Below are positions 28,412 through 37,600 of a DNA stretch of 64,000 bases, piece after piece. The stretch's first letter is position 1; each line of letters starts with the position of its first letter. Under the pieces are notes generated by a model. The model had not been told where the DNA came from and made no database searches. It saw only the letters and a list, made by a program, of their open reading frames with translations. The stretch spans positions 94,401 through 158,400 of the forward strand of contig JADLAY010000007.1 in NCBI GenBank assembly GCA_020849765.1, read 5' to 3'. The translations under genes were made by a program, and so were the position numbers. Source of the stretch: Anaerolineae bacterium. Lineage in GTDB: Bacteria > Chloroflexota > Anaerolineae > Aggregatilineales > Phototrophicaceae.

Positions 28412-28903
28412 ATGCAGCTTGAACGCGAAATCATCAATAATATAGAAACACATTACGAGAGTTTTCCGGGATTGATGGCCATGCCCATGCACATTTCCTG
28501 GCTTGACGACGAACACACGATCATCCTTTGCTCAGGCGAAGGCCACTGGACGTGGGAGGACTTTGCCGAGGGCGTTCAACGTGCGGTCGCGCTGATGAAT
28601 ACCGTCAGCCATCGCGTCGATCTCATTTACGATCGCAAGCTCGGGAGCTATCCGCCGCGCGGGAGTGGGCTGCCTCACTACAAAGATGCGCTGCAGCGGA
28701 TGCCGGAAAACGCAGGCATGCACGTCTTTGTGGGTGCGATGCACACGGTCATTCAGGTGACCATGCGCCTGTTCTTTCGGCTGTACGGCCGCTTCATCGA
28801 TGATGAGATGGCCGGGCGCTTTGTCGTTGCCGACTCCGTAGAGAGCGCCAAAGCGCTGATCGACAAGGATCGGGCAGGCTCCCGAGCGTCCGTGGTGAGC
28901 TAG
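28412..28903 (+). CDS. STAS/SpoIIAA-like protein, paralogue 2
   Basis: A 163-residue soluble protein paralogous to the product of 25347-25757, sharing the DDEHTI opening, the WTWEDF box, the VDLIYD strand, PHYKDALQRMPENAGMH and a final LFFRLYG region. It starts 72 bases after the permease stop and may be on the same transcript. The start is uncertain: the ATG at 28412 has no clear ribosome site, and an internal ATG at 28475 would still keep the conserved part. Function is unknown; regulation of the permease is one possibility. Confidence 0.6.
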   Translation: MQLEREIINNIETHYESFPGLMAMPMHISWLDDEHTIILCSGEGHWTWEDFAEGVQRAVALMNTVSHRVDLIYDRKLGSYPPRGSGLPHYKDALQRMPENAGMHVFVGAMHTVIQVTMRLFFRLYGRFIDDEMAGRFVVADSVESAKALIDKDRAGSRASVVS

Positions 28904-29014
28904 CGCTCGCGCCAAAGCAAACCGAATCAAAAACAGTGTCTCCTTCATTCCCGGTCGTCGCGGCGCGTGCTATCATCGTGCGTCTACACTGCAATTATCG
29001 CAAGAAGGATGATC

Positions 29015-29779
29015 ATGCCCGCTCCGATTGCCGTTCAGCTTTATTCGCTTCGTGAAGCCTTGCAGGCAGACCCCGAACCGGTGTTCCGTCGCCTGGCAAA
29101 GACCGGCTTTGTCGGCGTCGAAACCTATCGCGGCCTCGATGCCTCGATGACCGTGCGCATGTGCCGTGAGTACGGCCTGGAGATCTGCGGGGCACATCTG
29201 CCGCCGCCGGTCGGGGATTCGCGCCAGGAGATCATCGACCTGGTGGTGCAGCTCGGCATCAAGAAGCTGATTGTGCCCTACATGGCGCCGGAGAATTTCT
29301 CCAGCATCAGCAGCATCCGGCGCATGTGCGAAACGATCAACGAAGGTGCGCGCTTGATGCTGCAGCACGGCTTCGAGTTCGGCTATCACAATCACTGGTT
29401 TGAACCGGCGTTGATCCAGGGCGAGGGGCGCACCGGCCTCGACATCATGCGCGAAAATCTCGATCCGGCAATCTTCTTCGAGGTCGATACCTACTGGGTG
29501 CAGGTTGCCGGGCAGGACCCTGCCGCGCTCGTACGCGACCTGGGCCCGCGCGCGCCGATGCTGCACATCAAGGACGGCCCGGCGTCGTCGGTTGAGGCGT
29601 CGATGGTCGCGGCCGGGCAGGGCGCCGTCAATATCCCGGCCATCATCGAGGCCGCGCCGAACGCTGAATGGGTCATCGTCGAGCTGGATCGCTGCGCCAC
29701 GGACATGATGACCGCCGTCGTCGAAAGCTACCGCTATCTGGTCGCCAGCGGATTGGCGACGGGCCGCGTCACGGCCTAG
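29015..29779 (+). CDS. Sugar phosphate isomerase/epimerase family protein
   Basis: Xylose-isomerase-like TIM-barrel protein of 254 residues. The metal- and substrate-binding positions are recognisable: IAVQLYSLREAL at the first strand, GVETYRG with the first Glu, LEICGAHLP, the YHNHWFEP segment, FFEVDTYWVQVAGQDP, LHIKDG, and the final WVIVELD. Such enzymes isomerise or epimerise sugars or polyols, or act as dehydratases. The exact substrate is unknown. AAGAAGG lies 6 bases before the ATG at 29015. It appears to be a single gene. Confidence 0.85.
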   Translation: MPAPIAVQLYSLREALQADPEPVFRRLAKTGFVGVETYRGLDASMTVRMCREYGLEICGAHLPPPVGDSRQEIIDLVVQLGIKKLIVPYMAPENFSSISSIRRMCETINEGARLMLQHGFEFGYHNHWFEPALIQGEGRTGLDIMRENLDPAIFFEVDTYWVQVAGQDPAALVRDLGPRAPMLHIKDGPASSVEASMVAAGQGAVNIPAIIEAAPNAEWVIVELDRCATDMMTAVVESYRYLVASGLATGRVTA

Positions 29780-29804
29780 AGGCTGACATTTTGCATCAAT
29801 AGAT

Positions 29805-30105
29805 CAAGGCTCAAGTATCGAACGATTGATCGCTAACGGGCGGCAAACCGCCTCACGTTGCCGAGGGGCTTACGCTCTTTAAGAAAAATAATCGGATACC
29901 GATCGTAGGGTTTGCCATCAGTAAACCCAATTAAGGTATGCCGTTTAATTACTTAATCTGCATAAGCCCTCGGCTAAAGGTTCGGGCGGGAGGCCCCAAT
30001 TCAATTCATTCAAAGGGGCTTGCCCGCCCGCTAGACGCCGCCTGAGCACCCATCGGTAAGGTGGACAGTCTCATTTAGATCCACCCGTTCTGAGCTTGAG
30101 CCTTG
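29805..30105. other. Structured intergenic element with 11-bp terminal inverted repeats
   Basis: The ends are CAAGGCTCAAG (29805-29815) and its exact reverse complement (30095-30105). Inside are several ordered hairpins: GGCGG/CCGCC at 29839-29852, GCCGAGG-GGCTTA (29860-29872) paired with TAAGCCCTCGGC (29963-29974), which encloses ATCGG/CCGAT at 29891-29903 and GGGTTT/AAACCC at 29908-29928, an 8+5-bp stem with outer arm CGGGCGGG at 29983-30030, and GGTGGA/TCCACC at 30060-30085. The nested arrangement closed by the terminal repeats resembles a folded RNA or a small non-autonomous mobile element. I recognise no known RNA family and see no target duplication. Confidence 0.45.
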
Positions 30106-30166
30106 TTATGTATTGCGGCAGGCACTTTGCGATACTAGCATCAGATCACTTTGGGAAGGGTTGAAA

Positions 30167-31573
30167 ATGAAGCTCTTTTCTAGACTGCCTAACGTTCAGA
30201 AGCTCAAATCCAAAGGTGATGTTCCTGGACTCATTGATGCACTAGACTATCGAGAGAATGAGTCGATTCGTATCATGGCTGCACAAGCTTTAGGCGAATT
30301 TATGTCTTCTGATACAACAGTGCCGTTGCTGACAGCGATGGCGACTGATAACCCCGCTGTACGCGAGGCTTGTATAAGCGCGTTGGTTAGAACACACACC
30401 CGTAAAGCAAACGCACTAACCGAACGGCTTAATGATCCCACGCTGGGGGAACCGGCTGAAGAAATATTGGTCCTCCTTGAGAACTGGGCTATCCCAGACC
30501 TGCTTGATGCCCTATTCGACTCCAATAGACGTCAGGCAGCACAAAGAATACTGACCTCGCTAGGTGAGCGAATTGTTGAACCATCGCTAGATTCGACATC
30601 AGCGGAGTACTGGTACTACATCCGTAACCAAACGCTGAGCTCGCCGGGTAAGCGAATTAGTGAACTCGCTGTCAAGACGTTGAAGTCAACCAAGCCATCG
30701 AACAATGCGACGGATGAAGGAAGGCTGATCATCGCCCACATGGTGCTTAAGTTTAGCGATTTATCAGCCGCCTCGATGTTGCAGGAGTTAAAGCACGAAG
30801 ACTTCCGGTCAGCAATCGTGGAGGCAATCCACGTCTACCAATGGAAACCATCGAATGAAGCCGAACGACTGTTCCGTGCTTGCGCCCTTTTGGACTGGAA
30901 CGAGCTGCGCCAATTTGGGGAAGCTGGGTTTTCGGCATTGATGATAATGAGAGAGACAGAAGACGATATAACGAAATCTTCCATTGACGAGGCGCTTACC
31001 GCCATCGGACAGACTTATGATCAGGAGTTCATCCGGCTGTGGCTTACCCGATTCTCGAGCGGACCCTCTCCTGTATCGAAGGATGCAGAGATGATGTTAA
31101 AACGGATTGATCCGGAATGGCCTATGAACTTACAGATCGTAAAGGACCACCTTCCGTTAATCCATCAATGGCTGTTCGAGCCTGCATGGTGGTCAACCTA
31201 TGCTTTTCAAATTATTGGAAATGCCGTAGATATTACCGCTATCAAGCCGATATTTGAGTTGTTAACAACCAATCAGGCGAACCATAAGAAGCAGTGCGCA
31301 AGCAAGCTGCAGAAGTCTGACTTGCCCAACTGTGACAAAGAACTACTCGAAAAGGTTCTTGAGACTTTGATGCAGTTATTAACGAAGGGCGCATCAAGTA
31401 TTCCCGATGATGATCTCCAGATTCTCTCTAACCTGGATGACCTGGGTTATATCTATCCGGATGTGGATTATTACCATGACTTCCATGGATGGAAGATAGG
31501 AAGCCTTAGCTCCTCATCGGTGCGTAGGCTTGCACAAGCGGAACTGGAATTGCGTTCTTCTACACTGGGATAG
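30167..31573 (+). CDS. HEAT-repeat-like protein (AT-rich)
   Basis: A 468-residue soluble, helical protein. The N-terminal 130 residues read as HEAT or PBS-lyase-type repeats, for example VPGLIDALDYRENESIRIMAA, LLTAMATDNPAVREACISALV and DLLDALFDSNRRQAAQRILTS. The rest is also helical without a motif I can name. HEAT-repeat proteins usually act as binding scaffolds. GGAAGGG precedes the ATG at 30167. The gene is AT-richer than its neighbours and directly follows the structured element, so the two may have arrived together. Confidence 0.65.
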   Translation: MKLFSRLPNVQKLKSKGDVPGLIDALDYRENESIRIMAAQALGEFMSSDTTVPLLTAMATDNPAVREACISALVRTHTRKANALTERLNDPTLGEPAEEILVLLENWAIPDLLDALFDSNRRQAAQRILTSLGERIVEPSLDSTSAEYWYYIRNQTLSSPGKRISELAVKTLKSTKPSNNATDEGRLIIAHMVLKFSDLSAASMLQELKHEDFRSAIVEAIHVYQWKPSNEAERLFRACALLDWNELRQFGEAGFSALMIMRETEDDITKSSIDEALTAIGQTYDQEFIRLWLTRFSSGPSPVSKDAEMMLKRIDPEWPMNLQIVKDHLPLIHQWLFEPAWWSTYAFQIIGNAVDITAIKPIFELLTTNQANHKKQCASKLQKSDLPNCDKELLEKVLETLMQLLTKGASSIPDDDLQILSNLDDLGYIYPDVDYYHDFHGWKIGSLSSSSVRRLAQAELELRSSTLG

Positions 31574-31684
31574 CCCGATGTGCGTAGCATTTGCAGACGA
31601 TGCATCATGGAGTTCCCCCGAATTCAGGGGAGAAGGGAGACCAGAGCGTCGGTTTCTTCCGCCCGTGCATAGAGAGGAGGCATG

Positions 31685-31705
31685 GGGTTTGGCGTCGCCA
31701 AACCC
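31685..31705. repeat. Short palindromic repeat, 9-bp stem with GTC loop
   Basis: The stem arm is GGGTTTGGC with loop GTC and the exact complement. It is the same element as at 3690-3710, with one compensated base pair. It lies between convergent genes and may act as a terminator. Confidence 0.7.
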
Positions 31706-31747
31706 TTACGGTGGTCATTCACGTATGAATGGTCACACGACCGGACA

Positions 31748-32557
31748 CTACAGGTTGTAGTACACGATCCTGTGGGCCTTGTTCGCCATCGCGAACAGCC
31801 CGGCCAGTTGGAATCCCAGCCGGTAGCCGAGGCCGAGCCGGGCCACTTCCGGCGCCTGAGCGAAGTACCACTCCTCAACCAGGCGGATTTCCGGCGCCCA
31901 GCGTTCGACGTCGTGCGCGTCGTCAATGCCCCACTGGATGACCGCGCCGGTCTTCTTGAGCGACGGGTGATCCTTGGCGCGCTGTGCCGTCAGCATGCTG
32001 TAGACGTCACAGGCCAGGCGGCAGCCGGGAAACGCAGCCTTGAGCTTGAGAAACAGCGCCTTGACGTCCTCCTCCGCCAGATACATCAGCAGGCCTTCGG
32101 CGATGACCAATACCGGACGTCCCTCAGCGGAGACCGAGTCGATCCAAGCCAGATCGGTGACCGACGATGCAATCAGATGATAGGTCGGCGACTCCGGGTA
32201 GAACTTGCGCCGCAGGTCGATCACGGACGGCACGTCGAGGTCGTACCAATCGGCGCCCGGATGCGGCACGCGCAGGCAGCGGCTGTCCAGGCCACAGCCA
32301 ACGTGAATGACGACGCCATCGGGGTAATGAGCGACGAATTCCCGCGCATACGAATCGAGCTTGCTCGCGCGCAGGCACAGCGTGATCATCGTCTTGCGCG
32401 GGACGTGCAGGCGGGAGAAATCGTAATCGACGCGCTTGAGGATGTCTTGCGCCTTCTCGTCGGTGAAAATAGCGGTTTCTTTGGCCTTTGAATAAAGTGG
32501 GATGAGTAACGTTTCCTGGGCTTCGGTCAGGGTGATCGCTTCGCGGGCAGACTCCAT
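31748..32557 (-). CDS. Leucine carboxyl methyltransferase (LCMT)-family protein
   Basis: Predicted SAM-dependent methyltransferase of the LCMT family, 269 residues. It shows VVIHVGCGLDSRCLRV at about 91-106, the family form of motif I, WYDLDVPSVIDLRR with the acidic ribose contact, YHLIASSVTD, and VLVIAEGLLMYL. Bacterial members often act on natural products or small polyketide-type acids, but the substrate here cannot be told. AGGAGGTGG is placed 3-6 bases before the ATG, an unusually strong ribosome site. It is convergent with the HEAT-repeat gene. Confidence 0.87.
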   Translation of the reverse strand: MESAREAITLTEAQETLLIPLYSKAKETAIFTDEKAQDILKRVDYDFSRLHVPRKTMITLCLRASKLDSYAREFVAHYPDGVVIHVGCGLDSRCLRVPHPGADWYDLDVPSVIDLRRKFYPESPTYHLIASSVTDLAWIDSVSAEGRPVLVIAEGLLMYLAEEDVKALFLKLKAAFPGCRLACDVYSMLTAQRAKDHPSLKKTGAVIQWGIDDAHDVERWAPEIRLVEEWYFAQAPEVARLGLGYRLGFQLAGLFAMANKAHRIVYYNL

Positions 32558-32690
32558 GGTTCCACCTCCTATGGCAGCTTCGAGTTCGCATCAGCGTCTA
32601 CCGGGTGGATCGGCGCGTGGCTCGTCGAGCGGATCGAAGCGCCAGCCGCGCCATCAACCACACGCGTACGAGTATAACGCACCCGCAGGC

Positions 32691-34307
32691 TCAGAAGCTC
32701 ACGACCCAACGGCCGGTCGCTTCCTGCGCACCGAACAGGATGGCACAGGCGGCGGGCACCGCCGGGCGCAGCGGGCTGTAGGTGGCGACGTAGGCGGATA
32801 CGTTGGGGAACGCCTCGGCATCGTAGGGCGACCAGAGCGCGACGGCGACCGTCTTGTCCGGCGGCAGCGCGTTGACGAGCGCCTGCTGCCGTTCGTTGTA
32901 GATGGCGTCCTGCGTCCAGACGATGGCCGTGTCCGCTTCGGACGCGGCGGCGACCGCCCAGCCGATCTCCTCATCCGATGGCGCATCGCTGACGCCGACC
33001 CAGCGGATGTCCGGGCGATACAGCCCGCACTCCTGCACGATCTGGTAGCGCGTCGCCAGGAAGATGACCGCCACCGATTGATCCGCGCGCACCGGTACGC
33101 GATCCGCGCGATCCCAGGCGACGCTTACGCCCGCGCGGAACAACTGATCGACCAGCGCGGCGCCTGCCTCGGCATCGACGCGTTCGGCGGCGGTTGCCGG
33201 GTCGAGCGGCGTCCACTCGCCGAGCAGGCCGAAGCGCTCCTTGGCCGCCAGGATGCGCGTCACTGCGGCGTCGATCTGCGCCTCCGGGATTCTGCCGCTC
33301 TGTATCGCCTCGATCACCGCCTGCATCGCGCTGATCTGCGTGCGCGGGCCGAAGCTCGGCCCCAGCGCGATCAGGTCGACGCCCGCCTCGACCGCGCGCA
33401 CGGCCGCCTCACGGAAGTCGAACTGCAAATCGATGGCGTTCATGTCGAGTGCATCGGTCATGACGATGCCGCCGAAGCCCATCTCGCCGCGCAGCAGGCC
33501 GGTGACGACGCCGGGGTCGAGTGAGGCGGGCAGCGTATTGCCCGGCTGCAGGGCGGTGTAATGGATGTGTGCGACCATGACTGCGGCGATCCCTGCATCG
33601 ACCGCCGACTGGAACGGCACCAGCTCGACCGTCTCCAGTCGTTCGCGGCTCAGGTCGAGCGATTGCAGCACGGCGTGGCTGTCCTCGTGCGTCTCGCCAT
33701 GGCCGGGGAAGTGCTTGGCCGTCGCCAGCACGCCTGCGGATTGCGATCCATCGACAAAGGCGGCGATCGCTTCGCCTGCCAACTGCGGGTTGCTGCCCCA
33801 GGCGCGGCGGAAGATGATCGGGTTGTCGCGGTACGTTTCCAGGTCGGCGACCGGCGCCAGATTCATGTTGATGCCGACCGCGCTCAACTCACGGGCGGTC
33901 GCCGCGCCGACCTGGCGCGCCATCTCCGGCCCGGCGGCTGCCGTCAGGATCGGCGCGGGGAAGACGGTGAAGCCGTCCGTCAGCCGCGCGACCACGCCGC
34001 CTTCCTGATCGGCCGCGACCAGCAGCGGCAGGCCGCCCGCCTCGGTGATTGTCTGCTGGTAGCCGTTGGTCAGGCGCGTCACCGCTGCCGGATCGCCCAG
34101 GTTGGCGGCGAACAGGACGACCGCGCCCGGCTGCCATTCGCGCAGGAAGTCCGCGCCTTCCTCGGTCAGCACGCCGCCGTGCAGCGTGACCATGAACATC
34201 TGCGCGACCTTGTGCTCCAGCGTCATCGACGCGAGCAGGTTGGTCTGCGCGCTGGCCGGGCGTGCGATCAAGACGAGCAGCAGCAATACAAGGATGTGAC
34301 GGCGCAT
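32691..34307 (-). CDS. Secreted GH3 beta-N-acetylhexosaminidase (NagZ-like)
   Basis: Glycoside hydrolase family 3 protein of 538 residues, predicted to remove N-acetylglucosamine from peptidoglycan fragments or other glycans. A signal peptide (basic MRRH, hydrophobic residues 5-16, cleavage near AQT at about 21) directs it outside. The catalytic TIM barrel covers about 25-360. It contains the NagZ signature KHFPGHGETHEDSH at about 198-211, with the acid/base His-Asp pair, and the nucleophile Asp in GGIVMTDALDM near 280. A shorter C-terminal alpha/beta domain follows. Export in a bacterium differs from the cytoplasmic NagZ of Gram-negative recycling. Confidence 0.9.
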   Translation of the reverse strand: MRRHILVLLLLVLIARPASAQTNLLASMTLEHKVAQMFMVTLHGGVLTEEGADFLREWQPGAVVLFAANLGDPAAVTRLTNGYQQTITEAGGLPLLVAADQEGGVVARLTDGFTVFPAPILTAAAGPEMARQVGAATARELSAVGINMNLAPVADLETYRDNPIIFRRAWGSNPQLAGEAIAAFVDGSQSAGVLATAKHFPGHGETHEDSHAVLQSLDLSRERLETVELVPFQSAVDAGIAAVMVAHIHYTALQPGNTLPASLDPGVVTGLLRGEMGFGGIVMTDALDMNAIDLQFDFREAAVRAVEAGVDLIALGPSFGPRTQISAMQAVIEAIQSGRIPEAQIDAAVTRILAAKERFGLLGEWTPLDPATAAERVDAEAGAALVDQLFRAGVSVAWDRADRVPVRADQSVAVIFLATRYQIVQECGLYRPDIRWVGVSDAPSDEEIGWAVAAASEADTAIVWTQDAIYNERQQALVNALPPDKTVAVALWSPYDAEAFPNVSAYVATYSPLRPAVPAACAILFGAQEATGRWVVSF

Positions 34308-34449
34308 AGATTGCCTGCATTATTGGCGATAGGCAGGGCAATCGCATCAAGATTCGAGATCAGGACGCGTCCTGAAGAATTGGGTTGAACCGCAAAGGCG
34401 CGAAGGTCGCAAAGGGATCGTCGTTAGTGAAGTTGCAGAAGCAGCATCG

Positions 34450-34579
34450 CCAGTGGCTCGAAGCCACTGGCTGGCGTGTCAAAGCCTGCTGGAAGCAGGC
34501 TGCCAGAGTGTGCTGGCTGATGACCAGCCACCTTTCAGGTGGCTTCCCCGTTGCCTAGCCCGATGCTTCGAGCATCGGG
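34450..34579. repeat. Four-hairpin repeat element, copy 1
   Basis: Four perfect hairpins, each with a 3-base loop, lie in a row: 34450-34470 (arm CCAGTGGCT, loop CGA), 34483-34501 (arm AGCCTGCT, loop GGA), 34526-34544 (arm AGCCACCT, loop TTC) and 34559-34579 (arm CCCGATGCT, loop TCG). The same four classes recur in the same order at 48956-49105 with different but still paired stems. Hairpins 3 and 4 look like reverse-complement versions of 2 and 1, so the whole element is a palindrome of hairpins. It lies in a 560-base gap between two minus-strand genes where I see no coding sequence. Confidence 0.75.
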
Positions 34580-34868
34580 CGTGGACATTGCGATCCTTGC
34601 GGTTCACATTCCCTTGATGCAATTGCCTTGTCACGAGTAAAGCGACAGTGCGGGGAGAAGCATATAACGCCCGGCTGTGTTTCGGCAATGGGCGGCGGAA
34701 AAGCGTAGGGCGCACCCGGCGGCGCGCCCTGATTCAGCAAGTCGCAATGCGTACGGAGAAATTCATACGGACAGGCGGCATACCTGCCTCAAACAGTGTC
34801 CATCCCGCTAATGGCTATCGGCTAAACGCGAAAAGCGAATTGCCAACTGCCAATAGCCAACAGCCACC
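34580..34868. other. Intergenic stretch, no gene seen
   Basis: Apart from degenerate words such as GCTATCGGCTAA and GCCAATAGCCAACAGCC at about 34815-34865, which recur in other gaps, this stretch shows no gene and no clear signal. Confidence 0.5.
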
Positions 34869-35726
34869 TTAATCAATCTGCTCGCTCAGACGGTAGCCGA
34901 TCCCGCGCACGTTGACAATCAAGTCTTCATCCTGGCCGCTCTGCTTGAGCTTGCGGCGCAGGTTGCTGACGTGCGGGCGGATCACCTCGCGCGCTTCGGC
35001 CTCGTCGACCGCATAGCCCCGCACTTCGCGCACCAGCTCGTGGCACGAAACGACGCGCCCACGATGCGCCGCCAGGTAGAGCAGCAGGTCGAATTCGGTC
35101 GGCGTCAGGTCGATGTTACGGTCGTTGACCGAGATCTGGTAGCGACCGGGATAGATCGTCAGCGGGCCGAGCTGCATGACCGTGTTGGTGGTCGATTCGA
35201 CGTCGCCGTTCGACAGGGCGATCAGGCGCTCGTCGGGGCCGCGCTCGGCGAAGGCGGCCATCTTGACGCCCTCGGTATCGCTGCGGCTGAGTTCGCTCAC
35301 GTTGCTGCGGATGGCGTCAAGCAGGGCGCGGCGGCGCTTAAGGTTGCGCGCCCGTTCGACGCCGCGAGCCACGCACTGGCGAATGTCCTGGCTCGAACTC
35401 GGCTTGATCAGGTAGTCGTGCGCGCCCAGGCGCAGCGCTTCGACCGCCGTCGCCAGGCTGGGATAGGCTGTCATCAGCACGACGATCGTGTCGGCGTCGA
35501 CGTCTTTGATCCGGCGCACCAGTTCCACGCCGTCGAGGCCCGCGGGCATACGGATGTCCGTCAGCACGACATCGAAGGTCTGACGACCCATAATGTCCAG
35601 CGCTTCTTCGCCGCTCGCAGCCTCAGTCACCAGGTAACCGACGCGCTGCAGGGTCTTGCTCACCGAGTAGCGGATGGCGGCTTCATCATCGACGACGAGT
35701 ACGCTGGTGTTTTCGTTATTCTCCAT
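34869..35726 (-). CDS. Two-component response regulator (receiver + winged helix)
   Basis: Response regulator of 285 residues. The receiver (about residues 7-125) has the acidic pair in VVDDEAAIR, the phosphorylated Asp in VVLTDIRMP at about 54, the switch Thr in VLMTAYP and the Lys in YLIKPSS. A helical linker follows. The C-terminal OmpR/PhoB-type winged helix spans about 190-285, with LTPTEFDLLLYLAAHRGRVVS and IRPHVSNLRRKL and ending RGIGYRL. The ATG at 35726 has GAGG 9 bases upstream; a longer frame to 35774 has not. No histidine kinase gene is adjacent, so its partner is elsewhere. Confidence 0.92.
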   Translation of the reverse strand: MENNENTSVLVVDDEAAIRYSVSKTLQRVGYLVTEAASGEEALDIMGRQTFDVVLTDIRMPAGLDGVELVRRIKDVDADTIVVLMTAYPSLATAVEALRLGAHDYLIKPSSSQDIRQCVARGVERARNLKRRRALLDAIRSNVSELSRSDTEGVKMAAFAERGPDERLIALSNGDVESTTNTVMQLGPLTIYPGRYQISVNDRNIDLTPTEFDLLLYLAAHRGRVVSCHELVREVRGYAVDEAEAREVIRPHVSNLRRKLKQSGQDEDLIVNVRGIGYRLSEQID

Positions 35727-35920
35727 ACGCAATACCTCAGTTTTTGAATCATGGTTGTGCTGACCAAAGCACAAGCCTTACGAACGCTATTATTACGATC
35801 TGTTAACGTATTTCACGCATCTTGATGCTTTATTTCGACATTATCAAGCATATCTTGATTCTGCGGGTTTCGCAACACCGCATAGCGATCATATTTCATT
35901 GAGATGGACTTGTTGCAAGT

Positions 35921-37363
35921 TTATGGCGCCTCAATCCAAAAATGAACGAATATTACGGAGCCTTCAACCGACCTACCCAGCCGGTACGTCTCGGCAATCG
36001 GCCACGATTCGCCCCAGACGATGGCGGCGATCTGGCCGTCGATTTCGAGCAGCGGCAGGCCGTCACGCGCAAATTGCGGGATCTTGTGGTCGATCAGCCA
36101 CTGCTTGAGCTTCTGCGTGTGCCCGCCGAGGCCGAGCGGGGCGAAGCGATCGCCGGGGCGGCGTGCGCGCAGCATGACGGCTGCATCAGGCGGTAAGGCG
36201 AGCAGCGCACCCATTGCGGTTTTCACGTCTGCTTCATGGATGATCTGGGCATGGAGCGTCCAGGCCGCGCCCAGCGGTTGTGTGCTGCCCGGCACAGCGA
36301 CCGGGATGGCCTCTGCACTCGCGAGCAGAGGAAAAGCAGCGGCTGGGGGCCGTTCGCCGTCCGCGCGGCGAACCGTGGCGCGCTCGTAACCGATCTCCAT
36401 CTGCCAACCGGCAGCGATCTGCACGACTTTGCCGACTCCGCCGTGGGCGATGGCGTCACGGCAGGCCATGATGCGCGCGAACGGGACTTCGATGCCGGGC
36501 CCGGCGCGGCGCAGGCCGTTGGCGATGATGCGCAGTTGCAGCGCGGGCGGCAGATCCGCCAGCGCGGCGCGCTCGAACGTGACCTGTTCGCCCTCCTGCG
36601 TGAAGCCATCGCCGACGCGGCGCGCGATCTCCGCGGCGAAATAGTCCTCGTCGATCTGCGCCAGCCTGCTCAACTGGACGAGGTGGCGCGCCAGCTGCGG
36701 GAACGGTTTGAGCAGGGCGTGGCGCAGGGCATTGCGCAGCGTCGTCGGCTGGTCGTTGGTCGCGTCGTGGCGCGGTGTCAGGCCGAGCGCGGCGACGTAA
36801 GCCTCCAACTGTGCCCGGCGCACGTCGAGCAGCGGGCGGATCAGGCGGATGTCGTGGCCCTCGGCATGGGGCAGTCGGGCGCTCATGCGCATGCCTGCCA
36901 GCCCGCGCACCGCCGTCCCGCGCACGATACGCATCAGCACCGTTTCCGCCTGATCGTCGGCGTGATGCGCCGCCGCGACGATAGCCGCGCGCTGGGCTGC
37001 CGCCGTCTCCGCCAGGAAGGCATAGCGCGCTCGCCGCGCCGCCGACTCGACTCCACGCGATCCCTCACGCATCAGGGCGGGCACGTCGCGCTGGCCGACG
37101 GTGCAGGGCAGGCCGAGCGCCTGCGCCTGCGCCGCGACGAAGGCCGCATCGTCGGCGCCGGACTGTCCACGCAGGCGGTGATCGAGCGTGGCGACGTGCA
37201 GCATACAGCCGAGCCGAGGCGCAAGCGCGTGCAGGATATGCAGCAGCGCCAGCGAATCGACGCCGCCGCTGACGGCCACGACGACGACTGCGCCGGGCGC
37301 GATCAGCTCCTGACGGCGGATCGTGCGCAGGACATGGGCTTCGAGTGGGTGGAGGCGGGGCAT
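35921..37363 (-). CDS. tilS: tRNA(Ile)-lysidine synthase
   Basis: TilS adds lysine to C34 of the tRNA-Ile CAU anticodon so that it reads AUA. The 480-residue protein has the PP-loop VVVAVSGGVDSLALLH at about 27-42, the HVATLDHRLRG segment, the second conserved RRARYAFL, and HHADDQAETVLMRIVRG at about 137-153. The linker and C-terminal TilS domain follow, with RARRPGDRFAPLG and LKQWLIDHKIP near the end. Length and domain order fit the two-domain form. It stands alone on its strand and is divergent from the T-box-aspS unit. Confidence 0.95.
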   Translation of the reverse strand: MPRLHPLEAHVLRTIRRQELIAPGAVVVVAVSGGVDSLALLHILHALAPRLGCMLHVATLDHRLRGQSGADDAAFVAAQAQALGLPCTVGQRDVPALMREGSRGVESAARRARYAFLAETAAAQRAAIVAAAHHADDQAETVLMRIVRGTAVRGLAGMRMSARLPHAEGHDIRLIRPLLDVRRAQLEAYVAALGLTPRHDATNDQPTTLRNALRHALLKPFPQLARHLVQLSRLAQIDEDYFAAEIARRVGDGFTQEGEQVTFERAALADLPPALQLRIIANGLRRAGPGIEVPFARIMACRDAIAHGGVGKVVQIAAGWQMEIGYERATVRRADGERPPAAAFPLLASAEAIPVAVPGSTQPLGAAWTLHAQIIHEADVKTAMGALLALPPDAAVMLRARRPGDRFAPLGLGGHTQKLKQWLIDHKIPQFARDGLPLLEIDGQIAAIVWGESWPIAETYRLGRSVEGSVIFVHFWIEAP

Positions 37364-37600
37364 GGGTGGCTGTTGGCCTTTGGGTATTCGCTGTTAGCTG
37401 TTGGCAATTAGCTTTTAGCCGGATGATGTTGGTGAATTCGTTTTGTAGGGGCAAGTCGGCGGCTTGCCCAGGGCGACCCACCGGGTCGCCCCTACGGGTG
37501 TCGCTCTTTCACGAGTTCGCCAACAGCCTCATTCAATCTAATGTGCTAATTCGCTAACCTGCTAATCCGCTAATCCGCTTTTCGCTTCCAGTATACTCTG
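37364..37600. repeat. Intergenic repeat block upstream of the T-box
   Basis: Runs of the degenerate words GGCTGTTGGCC, TTCGCTGTTAGC and GCAATTAGC lie at about 37368-37420. Two hairpins with arms GGGCAAG and GGGCGAC, enclosed by TGTAGGGGC and GCCCCTACGG, span about 37443-37497. GCTAATTCGCTAACCTGC-type words lie at about 37545-37580. The hairpin pair belongs to a dispersed class also seen at about 46895-46975. No gene is seen. Confidence 0.6.

Noticed and set aside
29805..30105. tmRNA, RNase P RNA or SRP RNA
   Set aside because: None of the conserved sequence blocks of these RNAs was found; no tag reading frame is visible.
34450..34579. Hairpin array as a CRISPR or tRNA cluster
   Set aside because: Spacers are short and uneven, and none of the hairpins forms a cloverleaf or carries a T-loop consensus.
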